From Ornithodoros turicata (taxonomy: Eukaryota > Arthropoda > Arachnida > Ixodida > Argasidae), in contig NC_088201.1 in assembly GCF_037126465.1 (NCBI RefSeq), positions 81,496,273 to 81,560,272 of the forward strand: DNA of 64,000 bases, read 5' to 3'. Positions 12,796 to 23,845 of this stretch are shown here, piece by piece (within the stretch, counting starts at the first letter, position 1; the number at the start of each line of letters is the position of its first letter). The translations under genes and the position numbers were made by a program. Under the pieces are notes generated by a model, which was not told the DNA's origin, made no database searches, and worked only from the letters and a program-made list of their open reading frames with translations.

Positions 12796-14197
12796 CAGTG
12801 TTGCCAACATTCTAGACGAATGATCCGCCAAAGTAGCCAATCGATTCCGCCAGAATCCGTTAAATTTTGCGAAGAAGCCGCTAAAATCCGCTTAACGCTG
12901 AAAAGTGCATGAACACGTTGAGATCTATGTATATTTCACCTCTGTTTATGATGTTCGGGATCGTGTTTCGCATTCTCGTTCATTTCTTCTTCGTCGTACC
13001 GGGGGGGGCGTACTCGAAGCAGCTCTTCGCGTGCCATCTCAAGCCCGTGTCTTGACCATGTCCGGCTTCATTTTATTGCGCAACTTGTCCTTTATCAAGT
13101 TCAGCTAGCTGAAGGCGCGATGAAGATCATCCTTGAAGTGCCTATAAAGCACGTTCTTCAAGGTAGCTGAACATTTGGAGCGATACATCTTTTATTCCTT
13201 TGTCTGGAATTTTCGCACTGTCCGGGAAAGACTTGTAAAGTTCCCCGACATGATCGGCGGTCAGCACTGAACTGTGTTCAGCAATAAAAAACTCTGTCCC
13301 GCCTTCAGCCTCATGCGCTGGATCGACTTTCCCCGGGGCGATGCGAACTTTCTGTTGACCGGACGTGAAATGACTGCTTCGTACCCAGCACAGACTCACA
13401 CCAGCACTACACCGAAGAACTAGAACCAGCAATATACCGTTTCGTCCAATCTGCCGTCGTTCTGAACGGTTCCTTAGCACAGGGTCCCGAAGCCATTCCT
13501 TGCAAAGCTTTTGTTTGTAACTCACTTTTGGCATTTCAACAAACTAGAAGAGTGCCATAGACGCTAGTGAAGAAGAGAAACGAAGCCACCTCGCATTGGG
13601 AACAGCAATCGGCAGACTTTGTGGGCTACCACAAGAGGGAGCAAGATGTCCATACAAACTTCAATTCGTGTTCTGGTGCAAAATCTTGGGTTATGTGTCA
13701 TCATTTCCCCTAGTCAACAATGCTGTGCTGGGTGAGAGCAGCATTTAAGGCCTTAGTAGTTAGGGCCTTAATTTCACGCCCTAAGGACAGAGCAAAGTCG
13801 CTTCTGTCCGGCGCGACATTACGGCCCTAACATATAAGACATTAAATGTTGTCATCTGACCGAGGTATTGGTGGTGTGTTCTCCAAAACAGATCAAAAAG
13901 GTTCTACCACAAAGGAAAGAGAGCGAATCGAAAGTGAGCTTTTTGCGCGCAAACAGCCGTCAGATACCAAATTTCAGGTGACTGGTTTCGGTTCGGAAGT
14001 TAGCATACTGTAGGGAATAAATTGATTTTTCGGGCTTTTTAGCCAAAATGCGGCGAAAGTCTGAATCCGCTAGAATCCCCTAAATTCATCCAGGACCCCG
14101 TCAGAAATTCCGCTAGCCGCTAAAGACATTTTTTCCCCGCTAGATGCAAGTCGAATCCGCCAGATCTGGCGGGAAATCCGCTAAATTGGCAACACTG
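12796..14197. mobile_element. 1402-bp non-autonomous hAT with exact 8-bp target duplication
   Basis: Terminal inverted repeat CAGTGTTGCCAA at both ends; gtgcaaac is duplicated exactly outside (12788-12795 and 14198-14205). Subterminal ATCCGCTA/AATCCGCCA motifs repeat near both ends. A minus-strand frame at 13142-13534 begins MPKVSYKQKLCKEWLRDP, which resembles the N-terminal zinc-finger region of some hAT proteins, so this is probably an internally deleted copy. The ends resemble those of the 9-kb element. Confidence 0.88.
13142..13534 (-). pseudogene. Possible hAT-derived fragment
   Basis: This 130-codon frame starts MPKVSYKQKLCKEWLRDP. That opening is like hAT-associated proteins in which KEW precedes a zinc finger, but the zinc ligands are not seen. 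The remainder (VDPAHEAEGGTEFFIAEHSS, LTADHVGELYKSFPDSAKI) fits a decayed transposon protein. It lies wholly inside the 1.4-kb element. Confidence 0.4.
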
Positions 14198-14470
14198 GTG
14201 CAAACTGCGCAAGCGTCAGGTTCGCCGCTCTGATTGGTCTCCTTGCTGCGTCGAACGCACTGCTGTGCGGAAAAGTTGAGCCGACGCGAACTCTTCTACG
14301 TCCGTGCGTGGGAGCTCTTAATAACTCTCACACACACAAAAAAAAGGTCGCATAATTTGCCCTACTTGAAAACAGTTCTGCCGCCGGGCACATACCAATC
14401 TGACCTCCCCCTCTTTGGTCTTCGCGCCTCATGCCTCCCCCCCCCCCATCCCTTGCTCTCTCTTTCCCTC

Positions 14471-14546
14471 CTCACGTGACATATGACTATGACGCACGCC
14501 ATGAGGCGGAGCCTGTGTGACTCGAACTACAACCGAAAAGAGTCTC
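14471..14546 (-). repeat. Right arm of inverted repeat pair
   Basis: The inverted partner of 10987-11055, with the same ordered blocks and scattered differences. It is probably a second copy of an interspersed repeat in opposite orientation. Confidence 0.6.
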
Positions 14547-14767
14547 CCACACGATCGGGAGCACCGCAGGTGTATCAGAGTTCGTCTACTTCGCGTTCGC
14601 GTCGTAATATATTATGAAACGTTCTCTGTAAATACGCCGGCCTTCGCTTATAAGTGCGAGCACTGACGCGACCAGGTCGCGTGGAACACGGCGTTACGTT
14701 TCTGGCTGTACGAACATGTCCAGCACTAACCCAGAAGCCAAGTGACATTCCACGACATGAAAACAGA

Positions 14768-17290
14768 GGTTTAGGTTTAGGTTGTGCCTTGTCCCCTTTG
14801 AGTCGGGGCAGTTTCCCTGTCAGGATCCACCGGCACTAAAATAAAAGGAAGAAAAAAAATACAAATGATTTAGAGTCGCTAAGTTGGTCCGTTGTGTGGT
14901 TTTGCGCGAAGAGCACTCGCTGTTAGTCTGTCCCAGTTCGTCAGGTGTCGCCTTGTGGTCTCCACGATGTCACTGGCACTGCCGTCGTCTGGTGGAGTCG
15001 TTAAGCCAAGCGCTGTTGCGATGTCTGCTCCCTCAGGTCTGGTGGCCATTGTGGCTGGACATCTAAATAAGACATGTCCGACGTCTTCTTCTTCCTCGCC
15101 GCACAGGATGCACGTTGTCTCGTTGTGGCGGAATAGCTGGGCCAATCTTTGCCTTGTCAGGAGTGCGCCCGTCCTGGCCTGGAATAATAAGCCGCTTTGG
15201 CGGTCTCCTCTGTAGGCGTTGAACGGGGCCGGTGTACTTTTGTAGCTGTTGTAGAGAGCTAGGCTTTGTTTCTTTGTAGTGCGCTGGTTCCAGTCTTCAT
15301 TTTCAATTTTCTTCATCTCTTTGTTTATGCACCGATTCCATTCAATTGAGTTTTTCGTCGTCTGACGGCGGGTGCCTCTGCTATACTTGGAGTCTATTCG
15401 GCCAATGCGTTTTACCCATTCTGTTCTGATGCCAGTGTATCTTACGTGTTCAAAGAGTCGTCTCGCATACCTGCCTTCTGGTAGATGGATGAGTCTTCCT
15501 AGGTAACGTGTCTTTGACCGCGCATCTCGGTACTCGAATCTAGACCACCCTATCTCTCCCTCAATGGCTGTGTTGGCGGTGGCCATGTTTCCTCTGAGGA
15601 TCCACTTTCCAATTTCTCTTTGCTGCCGTTCAAGCGCCTTTATGGTAGTTGTGCTGTAGCAGAGGGCTTCATTCGCATATGTTGCAGCCGGTACAGCTAC
15701 AGTTTTCCATAGGAGTTTCCCAACTGAGTATGGGTTATAGGAGTGTCGAGCAAGATGCCATATATGACCTTTCTTCCTGTTCGTATTAGCAATAATTGAT
15801 TTTTCGTATTTTTCCAAGTAGTCTGGCTGGTTTTGCAGGAGTACACCTAGATATTTGTATTCATTTGTGTGGGTGATCACGAAATTTTGAAGGGAAAAAG
15901 TCTCGCTGCTGGCGCTGTTCCTTCCTATCTTCATCCATTGTGTTTTCTCCTTGCTAAATTTCATTCCGTTAAGCTCTGCCGTCTTTGTGCATAGGTTCAA
16001 CAGGTGTTGTAGATCTTGTGACGTCCTCGCTAGGAGCACGATATCGTCGGCAAAAGCGAGGGCGGGGAGGTGCGTTGTCGTTTGTAGGCCTTTCGTATCG
16101 TGGGTATGTATTGTGACTCCTTTGTCGCTCAATTCTAATTCTTGCAGTAGTTCGTTAAGGAATACTTTAAACAGCGTCGGTGACATTGGGCATCCCTGTT
16201 TTAGGCCTACGATCTGCTTAACTTCGCCTGACTGATATTCTTCTAATTGGTATGTGCAGTAGCAGTCCGAATACAAATTCCGTATCAATTGTACCATTCC
16301 TTCTTGGAGTCCAGTGTGCCGTAGTTTCTGCCAAAGTGTTCCGTGTGGTACAGCATCGTAGGCTTTTTCAAGATCCAGGAACGCTAGGTATAAATCGTTT
16401 CCTGTCTTCTGCGTGAGTTCCATAAGTTGAGTGATGATGAATAAATTATCACTTCCTCGCCTGTTTCGGCGGAAGCCATTCTGGGCTTCACTTAGGGAGT
16501 GCTCGTATGCTTTATTCAGGCAATCGTTGATGATGCTGGCGAAGAGCTTTGCTGTATTGTTTTGCAATGTGATTGGCCGGTATGAGTTTAGGTCATCCAT
16601 TGATTTCCCGTGGCCCTTGTGGATTAGTCTGACGACGCTTTTCTTCCAACTTTCGGGGATTTCCTTTGCTTGTAGTATGTTGTTGAATATTTTTCTCAGG
16701 ACTGTTTTGGTATGCGGCCCGAGAGCTTTAAGGAATTCGTTCGGGATTCCGTCTGGACCAGTCGCTTTTCCTTTCATTAGTTTCTTGACGTGTCTTTCAA
16801 ATTCCTGCTCCTCTATGGGTTCCACGCGGTCATCGTTGTAATTTGGGGGCTGTTCCCCTGTTTCGTGTGGGCTCGTCCTCTTGTGGATAGCTTCTTGTTG
16901 TTCCTTGAAGAAGTCAGTCATATATTGCTCAAGCTCGTTTTTGGTTCGAAGTAGTTTCCCGCTTTGGCGGTCGTGTAATTTGACTTCCACGTTCGGCGCT
17001 TCGTTACGGTTGTCGATGTTCTTCACGTATTTCCAAAAATTTTGGCCGCTTCGTCTTCCCGCTGAGCATATGTTTTCTTCTACCGTTTTGTAGTACTGCT
17101 CTATTTTTTTTCCTATCAGCCGTTTGGTTTCTGCCTGTTGGTTTTGATACGCACGTTTTTCATCTTGGTCGTCCGCTTTTTTCTTTATTGCTTCTCTCCA
17201 TTTACGGCACAACCTTTTTCTCTCTCTTATTGCATCTGTAACTTCTTTGTCGCACCATGGCTTCCGCTTGCTCTTTCGTATGCTACCCCT
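14768..17290 (-). mobile_element. 5'-truncated non-LTR retrotransposon (LINE)
   Basis: It includes the RT frame at 14879-17272 and a short 3' tail that ends in two CCTAAA units (14768-14784). No endonuclease domain was found upstream, as expected for 5' truncation. The exact left and right target-site duplications were not identified. Confidence 0.75.
14879..17272 (-). CDS. LINE ORF2 fragment: reverse transcriptase
   Basis: About 797 codons are open. The N-terminal piece SKRKPWCDKEVTDAIRERKR is the usual linker between endonuclease and RT. RT blocks follow: KATGPDGIPNEFLKALG, YRPITLQNNTAKLFASIIN, QNGFRRNRRGSDNLFI, FLDLEKAYDAVPH, KQGCPMSPTLF and the catalytic LAFADDIVLLA. The C-terminal part has a zinc knuckle, CILCGEEEEDVGHVLFRCP. 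No RNase H domain was seen. It would copy its own RNA at a nicked target site. The uninterrupted frame suggests recent insertion, but without its endonuclease and promoter it is unlikely to move by itself. Its clade was not assigned. Confidence 0.9.
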   Translation of the reverse strand, partial: SKRKPWCDKEVTDAIRERKRLCRKWREAIKKKADDQDEKRAYQNQQAETKRLIGKKIEQYYKTVEENICSAGRRSGQNFWKYVKNIDNRNEAPNVEVKLHDRQSGKLLRTKNELEQYMTDFFKEQQEAIHKRTSPHETGEQPPNYNDDRVEPIEEQEFERHVKKLMKGKATGPDGIPNEFLKALGPHTKTVLRKIFNNILQAKEIPESWKKSVVRLIHKGHGKSMDDLNSYRPITLQNNTAKLFASIINDCLNKAYEHSLSEAQNGFRRNRRGSDNLFIITQLMELTQKTGNDLYLAFLDLEKAYDAVPHGTLWQKLRHTGLQEGMVQLIRNLYSDCYCTYQLEEYQSGEVKQIVGLKQGCPMSPTLFKVFLNELLQELELSDKGVTIHTHDTKGLQTTTHLPALAFADDIVLLARTSQDLQHLLNLCTKTAELNGMKFSKEKTQWMKIGRNSASSETFSLQNFVITHTNEYKYLGVLLQNQPDYLEKYEKSIIANTNRKKGHIWHLARHSYNPYSVGKLLWKTVAVPAATYANEALCYSTTTIKALERQQREIGKWILRGNMATANTAIEGEIGWSRFEYRDARSKTRYLGRLIHLPEGRYARRLFEHVRYTGIRTEWVKRIGRIDSKYSRGTRRQTTKNSIEWNRCINKEMKKIENEDWNQRTTKKQSLALYNSYKSTPAPFNAYRGDRQSGLLFQARTGALLTRQRLAQLFRHNETTCILCGEEEEDVGHVLFRCPATMATRPEGADIATALGLTTPPDDGSASDIVETTRRHLTNWDRLTASALRAKPHNGPT

Positions 17291-17571
17291 TGACTTGCCG
17301 ACAGAAGAAATCGCTGACTCTCCCCGACCAGCAGAGGCCCGCCCTTCCGCCGGTCGCCAAAGGGCGCTCCCTCATTGGGCTTGTCGGTGTGACGTTTTCT
17401 CCGATTTCCTGGGAGGGAATTCCGACATACGTTAAACATCCGGCGTCTGCTCTTACCGTCCATTACATCAAATTGCTTAGAAACTACTCCACTAATTCGC
17501 GTCAGATTTTCGGTGTTATTGTCGGCGATCGACAAGGAGTTATAGATTCGACCTGGACGAATGCGACAGAC

Positions 17572-17832
17572 CCAGAGCCGTAGCGAGGGGGGAGCGAGAG
17601 GGGCAGCCGCCCCGGGCGCCCTCGCGAGAGAGGGCGCCGAACGGCAGGCCCTGGCAGGTTGGTTGGACAGGATAAAGCGGAAACGAAGAAAATTTGAATT
17701 TACAATCTCCTCAGTCCAAATAAGCGTTTTCATTTCCTTGTTTACTGGGCTTCTGAGGGCAGTGGGTTCTGAGGGCAGTATGCTTCAGATTTACTCTGCC
17801 CTGGGCGCAAACTTGCCTCGCTACGGCTCTGA
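17572..17832. mobile_element. 261-bp hAT-like MITE
   Basis: Inverted ends CAGAGCCGTAGCGAGG are 16 bases long and exact. The flanks are cgacagac (left) and cgacagtc (right), an 8-bp duplication with one mismatch. The inside is G/C-rich and non-coding. Confidence 0.65.
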
Positions 17833-18747
17833 CGACAGTCCCTTTAAAGATCATATGATAGAAAGGAAGGCTAATGAATACAACGGAGGGCGCCGTTCAT
17901 TTCTCGCAAGTCTTGTATCAGCTACTAATTTCTACTGCAATGAGTGTTAGCTCCTGTCGTTTCTAATAGCATCTTCGATATACTGTACCGGTGCGGCAAC
18001 CCACCTTCGATTGCGCACCGGACGTCTTCGGTTAACGGGGTGGACCCGCTGGTGCGCCCCCGAGTTGTCCCGATGCGCACTGAGAAAATCGGCCAGGCGA
18101 CGGAGTGCAATCCGAAGAAGTATTGCGACGGGTGAAAAGCAGATGATACCATCGCACTTGACGTATGTTATGGCGGTGCTGCTTCAGGTGGCCCTTCAGG
18201 AGTTTTTCTTTCCAGCTCACCGAACAGACAAACTCTTTGCGATAATTGATTTAAAATGTAGAATTTGTAGTAATCAATATTGCAAAAACGGCACTAACCA
18301 TTCGTTAGCTCGTTTAGCTGTGCTTGTGTCATCGTTAGCCGATATTTTCTTCCGTCTACAACAGAGGCCTCAAACACGAGTCGAGTCGCGGGCCGCGTTG
18401 ACCTTAGACCACATCATGGAGGGTCGCACAGACAAGAAATGACACTAATTACCGTAAAATACACTGCAGCACCATAAGGAGAGCACTGAAATTACCTCCC
18501 CTATATTGTTTTTGCTTGTAGTTTCAACTTCAAAAAGAAATATAGAAAAGTCGGAGAGAAACCTCAAGCTGACCTTGTTGACAGTAGATGGTTTCGGGTT
18601 TGCTGCTTCAATATCACTCCTAAAAAAATTAAACACAGTGGCCCTTGTACACAAGCGTTCAGCCTCCCCCCCCCCCTACCTCTCTATTCCTTTCTAATTT
18701 CCCGCGGATGACACCCGGAGAGGCTGCTGCTTCAAAAAGCCAACAAA
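17833..18747. other. No gene recognised
   Basis: A plus-strand frame at 17944-18135 (SSVNGVDPLVRPRVV, EKIGQATECNPKKYCDG) looks like a transposon-protein relic but could not be assigned. The rest shows nothing. Confidence 0.35.
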
Positions 18748-18999
18748 TAGACCATTTTAGAAAACCAAGCGCCACCTGCGGTACGCAAGGGCCCATGGGA
18801 ACTTAGAGCGCCTTCAAGCATTACGATACGGCCAGAGGCGGAGGCAGAAGAAGAACAACAACATTCCCGGTGTGCGCTGCATCAGCGTCAGCCGATATAA
18901 ACCATATCCGAAGCAGACGACGGAGCAGTGTCCCTCAAAGTTCCCATGCTGCCTTGCGCCACGCGCTTGATGGCGCGCGCATCTTTTTAAAATCGTCTA
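18748..18999. mobile_element. 252-bp inverted-repeat MITE
   Basis: The left end TAGACCATTTTAGAAAA pairs with the right end, which on the other strand reads TAGACGATTTTAAAAAG. The arms stay similar for about 65 bases, to CATGGGAACTT on both strands. It has no coding content. A target duplication was not clear. Confidence 0.65.
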
Positions 19000-19059
19000 T
19001 TGTGTGCAAATGTTAGTTTACCAACGTGCACGTAAAGGCAAGGCTGCTGTGACCATAAC

Positions 19060-20390
19060 TTCCCAAGTGGAAATTGCCGACTACCAACCATCGGCCAGTG
19101 GTCGGTTTTTGGTCGGCAAGCGACTTAGTCGGCCACTGCACCTTGGACCAACGTTGGTCGGATGTCGCTCACAGAGGTGGTTGGCGAACGACGTTGGGCC
19201 GAGGACATTGTGCAACGTGTTGCGGGCGTGCTATTGAGAGATTGGCGTAATAAAGACGGACCAATGCCGGCCTGCACTGCAAACAAGCTCGAAAAGAATG
19301 CAGCTGAAGAAAAGACGCTTGGACGGTTGGCAAAAAGTCGGATGACAGTTGGCCAACGACTCTTTCGGCCAGCCAACGTTGGCGCAATGTTGCATACTGA
19401 TAGGCAGAGCGAGGTTTGGCAAGCCGTCGGCCATGCGGCAGATCTGTACCAAGAAACGAGCTCGTTGGCCAAGCACTTGCCAAGCAGGGCTAGGTTGGCC
19501 AGCCAAGCTCTTGCCAAGCTTGGTCCAATATCGGTATGTTGTCTTGGGGAGAGGGAAATACGGAATTGTGTAGCACTGCATAAGTTCGACTTTCGATTGG
19601 CCAAGTGACTGTCTCAAACCAAAAGCAGTAAGAAACAGAGTCGTTATCTTCATGGTGAGCTGATATGACAAGCAATTCCTCATTTCAGTGTTGTTTGTGT
19701 AGGCGTAGAATTAAACTTAGACGCCTCACCCTTCATTTTGACTCATACGCGAACAGGACTCTCGAATTTGTGGAAGCTCGCGAGACAAGCTATGCATAGT
19801 ATCTGTTTTACCTCAGAAAAGAAAGAGCTGTTTGATTCTAGTGGTCTCGGGCATATTGCGAGCTTTTATGACTCTCCCCTATGCCGTTACCCTACACCGC
19901 GAGACAATTGATTATGAATACGAGCGATGTCACAGGACTGCTTTGGCCTAAATTGGCACAATGCAGGCTGGCCAATGCTTGGCAAGTCATTGGCCAGGGT
20001 ACAGATCTGTATCGAGAAACAAGCTTGTTGGCCGATAATACACCAACCAAGGCCGGGTAGGCCAGCCTAGCTATTGCCAAGTTTGGCCCAACCTTTGTTG
20101 CTTGGGCATAGTTGGCCCATCGTTGCTGTTAATCGGTGGGCCGCCATCTAGCCGGCAATAAAGGGCCGGCTATTGCCCAGACTTGATTCTACACTGGCCC
20201 TGTGTTGGCCCCATGTCTTATAGGTCGGTCTGCTACATTGGCCCAACGTTGGCAGTATTAAGTCGGGCCGAGTAAGGTCTAATGTCAATCCCCAAGCTTG
20301 GCCCAACCTTTTTCTGCAAGGACGGCCCAACGACTTTTAGGTCGGAAGCACACGTCGGCCCGGCATTTTGCCGACGTTGTTTTTCCCCTT
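19060..20390. repeat. TTGGCC-rich self-complementary block
   Basis: About 1.3 kb is saturated with TTGGCC, GGCCAA and GTTGGCCCAACGTTGG-type words spaced irregularly at roughly 20-40 bases and running on both strands. Frames here (for example 19162-19608) are shadows of the repeat. It may be the interior of a transposon with short palindromic subrepeats. No family name is given. Confidence 0.6.
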
Positions 20391-20665
20391 GGGTTGTTGG
20401 TCGAGACATTAGTCTGGGATAGAGATGAGAGGGATGACGATACAGCACGACGAAACGAACACTCAAACCACCTTCAAACGAGCAACTGCACCAAAACACA
20501 ATACGAAGAAGGACACACCACAGAACGCTGAACGAAATGGTTTATTGCGAATGGAAGCTAGCCAACAAATACCTGACCCCCTAGTGACATCATTCGGAAA
20601 TTATTCGCTTTTCTTTATCATTTCCTTCAGAGTGCATGATCACCCCTCCTCTCTTTCCCAGTCTC

Positions 20666-20818
20666 CCCAAGCAGCACAATGTACTGAAAGTCAAGTGCAA
20701 TAGGGGTGGACGGGTAGGTGGAAGACCTTGAACGAACTGGTGAAACTAAAGAACATTGATAAGACACATACCGTCCACCCCTATTGCACTCGACTTTCGG
20801 TACATTGTGCTGCTTGGG
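20666..20818. repeat. Near-perfect hairpin, 48-bp arms
   Basis: Arms at 20666-20713 and 20771-20818 are inverted complements with two mismatches; both start CCCAAGCAGCACAATGTAC when read inwards on either strand. The loop is 57 bases. Both mismatches are transitions. Confidence 0.8.
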
Positions 20819-21799
20819 TCTTCTTATACCTCCATCAACCGTAAACAGATTATCTTATCACAAGTGATTGCCACAGCGGCTGAACTTACGCATTTTCCCC
20901 CTCATGCCTATACTCTATCTGATAAGCCTCCAAACTTTCTTTCAAGCTTCTCCCTTAATCTTCCTAAAACGCTTGTCCAGCGTCATCCATCTGGTATCTA
21001 CTCCAGACTCAAGTAATGTCGCAAAACTCTCCAATTAGCTTATACCAGCTCGCTTACTTCAACTCACTTTATAACTTTAGGTTCTCGAGCCACAAGAAGT
21101 GCCACATACATATGTGCTGTCTAACACGGACAAGGGCAGCACTATGCCAGGCAAGGGTTAAAACAATGCCCTAATACCTGGTTTCATTCTTATTCCTAAT
21201 TAAATTTTTTGAGGGAGCAGCAGCTTTCTTCTGTTCGGGGATAAGGGCCCTCGGGCCACAGAATAGCTGATCATGGGCCACAAACCTATTTTGAGACCCC
21301 TGGTCAAAAATAACGTAGACTGCTTTCGTTTTTGCATTGTCACCACGTGTTGCATAGCAGAACTGGGGCACACTACACAAGTCAAAACATATATAACAAG
21401 AAAGCAGAACTGTTCAAATTTCCCGCGAAACATCTGGTGCTGCTCACTACAAGCACAGTCATGGTGCAGTTTATTTTCTATATTGCTCTTGCTCTATGCC
21501 CCACTGGTGTGGAGCACTGCACACCATGCTAGTTCCAGGGCAACTCCAGTGTAGGTTTATTGCAGATGCCTATAAGCTATAGATATGTCTCCAGATAAGT
21601 AGAATTAACACTGCAACTGAACGAGCATCAGAAAAAGATGCTAAGTCAAGTAGCTTCGGGGACTGTGGAAGATTCCAAGGTTTTCCAGACCTTGAAAACA
21701 ACATCAAGTTCTAGAATATTCAAGGTTTCAAGGACTAGTGGACAGCATGTAAACTAATCTCTTCTGGATCACATGCCACAAGACAGAAGAAATGACAAA

Positions 21800-23675
21800 G
21801 AAAAATGTATCATGCAAAGAAATTTATTATTTTTTATACAAACCACAGAAAGTTACACAACACAAACTTACTGTGTGTTAGAATTTACAAAATACAATGT
21901 TTCAGTATAGTTGTTCTTGACTTGAAATGAGACAAAAATTCCATGGCACTAAAAAACAAACAAAAAGCAGCAGTGACCAGAAGAATAAAAAATGAGAACT
22001 TTCATTTCCTCTTCAATTTACATGGAACTATGTACATAATATCTTTTGCACTGGTGTTGATAAAAAAAGTTTCTTGAGGTTTCGTATTTGTTTACTAATA
22101 TATATTTGTGTGTACACACGGGAACTATGAGGAATTCTATTTTACAGCTACGCGTAAGCCGACCTAGTCTTCAGCGGAAACAGGCCAGATGACAATTGGC
22201 TCACTGAAATTGAACTACAGTCTCTGAGCTCCTCTACCATACTTGATTCAGACATTAATGGTGGCAAGGTACGATAAAATTTAAATATATAGCCCCTCAC
22301 TAAGAGTAACTCAAGTATCATGCGTCGCACTATATGAACGGCACCATTATAATTAATTATACTATCGAAATATATGCAAACACAAAAGCGGTCCTGCAGA
22401 AAGCAACGCCAAAATATATCTCCTGCCATTATGCAGCCGCCCACGTTTTAAATAAAGAAGGCGTTGGCAAAGGAGTAAAAAAAAAGAAATGTGTGGAGAC
22501 GAGAAACTGTGAAATAACTTAACATTGTCAAAGTGGCATATTTCCCTGAACAAAGGACCCAATGAACACTCTTGGCGTTGCCTTCCTTCAAACACATGTT
22601 CAAACTTCTATTTAAAAAAAACTGTGACAGAGACGTAAATGCAAACGCACACGGTGAACTAGAACAAATATAACAGCATACAGAGAAACCCAGAGGCATA
22701 CACATCATCTTCACCTCCTTATAAAAAGCGGTGCAGAAAAATATGAAAACAGCACCAGGAGAGTCAGCTTTCTGACCACTCGAGGTAGCAATTGATCAGT
22801 GATCGGGGATTGACACGTCAGGAATAACCCACAAGGCACCACTGGCTTCTCTTCAACATCTGTCAATCACACTGTCTACGACAGGTGATGTCGTTGTGCA
22901 GTGTGTCTGCATCTCGTCATCAGGCTCGACGCTTGGAATCTTTCGTATATGGCACGTGTAACACAATTATACTACAACGTCCAATGCTGCTAAAAGCTCG
23001 AGTCAGACGAGCTCCAAAATAAAACAAAGCCCTAAACAGCAAATAAACATACACAAATCAGAAAACCCTGAGGTACGTACGAGTGCAGATTTGCCTCTTT
23101 TTATTTCCGTGTTTGCGGCCACAGGAAGGTTTCGGAAGAGTTAATGAATTTGGTTTCTCAATAAATTACCACTACACAAGTGACAGGGAAGAGAAATCCT
23201 ACATCAGGTTAGTGCTTCCTCCGACAGGCAGTGATGTCACGTTCTGAAACGAGAATAAACAGAATTTTAGAACACGTTCTCCATTAAAGGAGTAACGAAA
23301 CAACATTTAGTATTCCTTGTAATCCTGCTTGGTTCATCAAGCAATCCAGCAGGAACCACCATGCAAAATATTTTCGCTGTAAGGCATCTCGTCGCTGCAC
23401 AACTAAATTTACAAAGGCGCCCAGAAAGGGCAGTCATGCACGGTGCGACGTGACCCTGAAGACCCGACCTGATCTTGTGTGACGTGGCATCACCGTAGCA
23501 AGCAGCCACAAGGTCCCATTTCCCACAAAAAGTTTGAGAGAAATCAAAATTCAAAGAGAAATCTGTTGTCCCCTGGAGTTTGAGTTAATGAGAATCTACT
23601 AATTTTGGAACAAGTTCACCGCAGTCCAGTAATTTCCAAATCCAAAATCTTCATCAGGGAGTATACTAAATGTAC
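21800..23675 (-). other. Probable 3'UTR of the RhoGEF gene
   Basis: This A/T-rich stretch follows the stop codon and has no recognisable transposon or coding frame. A canonical AATAAA (minus strand) lies at 21823-21828 with a T-rich stretch just after it. A second candidate signal is at 23099-23104, which would give a shorter UTR. Confidence 0.4.
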
Positions 23676-23845
23676 CTACTCAGAAAACCTCTGGAGCAAG
23701 GAGGGTGCTTCCTCTTCTGAGTGAGCCACTACAGAGTCATTGGACAGGAGAGAATCACTGCGTTCCGCCTTTCTATGTGGCCGCAGTGAGGCGTCTGCTT
23801 GGAGGCAGTCACCTCCCGTGCTGGCATCCGTACAGAAGCCGCTCT
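23676..23845 (-). CDS. PLEKHG4: RhoGEF exon 16 (C-terminus and stop)
   Basis: The acceptor CTGGCTTTTCAG lies 7.9 kb from exon 15. The exon encodes ESGFCTDASTGGDCLQADAS, KAERSDSLLSNDSVV and ends LLQRFSE before TAG. Phase fits exon 15 and the joined reading frame closes exactly. It could be one of several alternative 3' exons. Confidence 0.72.

Noticed and set aside
12379..12912. 177-codon open frame on the plus strand
   Set aside because: It runs into the hAT element at 12796, has no domain, and its last third is made of hAT subterminal repeats.
15951..17093. Open frames on the plus strand opposite the LINE
   Set aside because: They are antisense shadows of the reverse transcriptase frame.
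19125..19683. Overlapping frames of 100-160 codons on both strands
   Set aside because: They arise from the TTGGCC repeat block and mirror each other; no independent coding signal.
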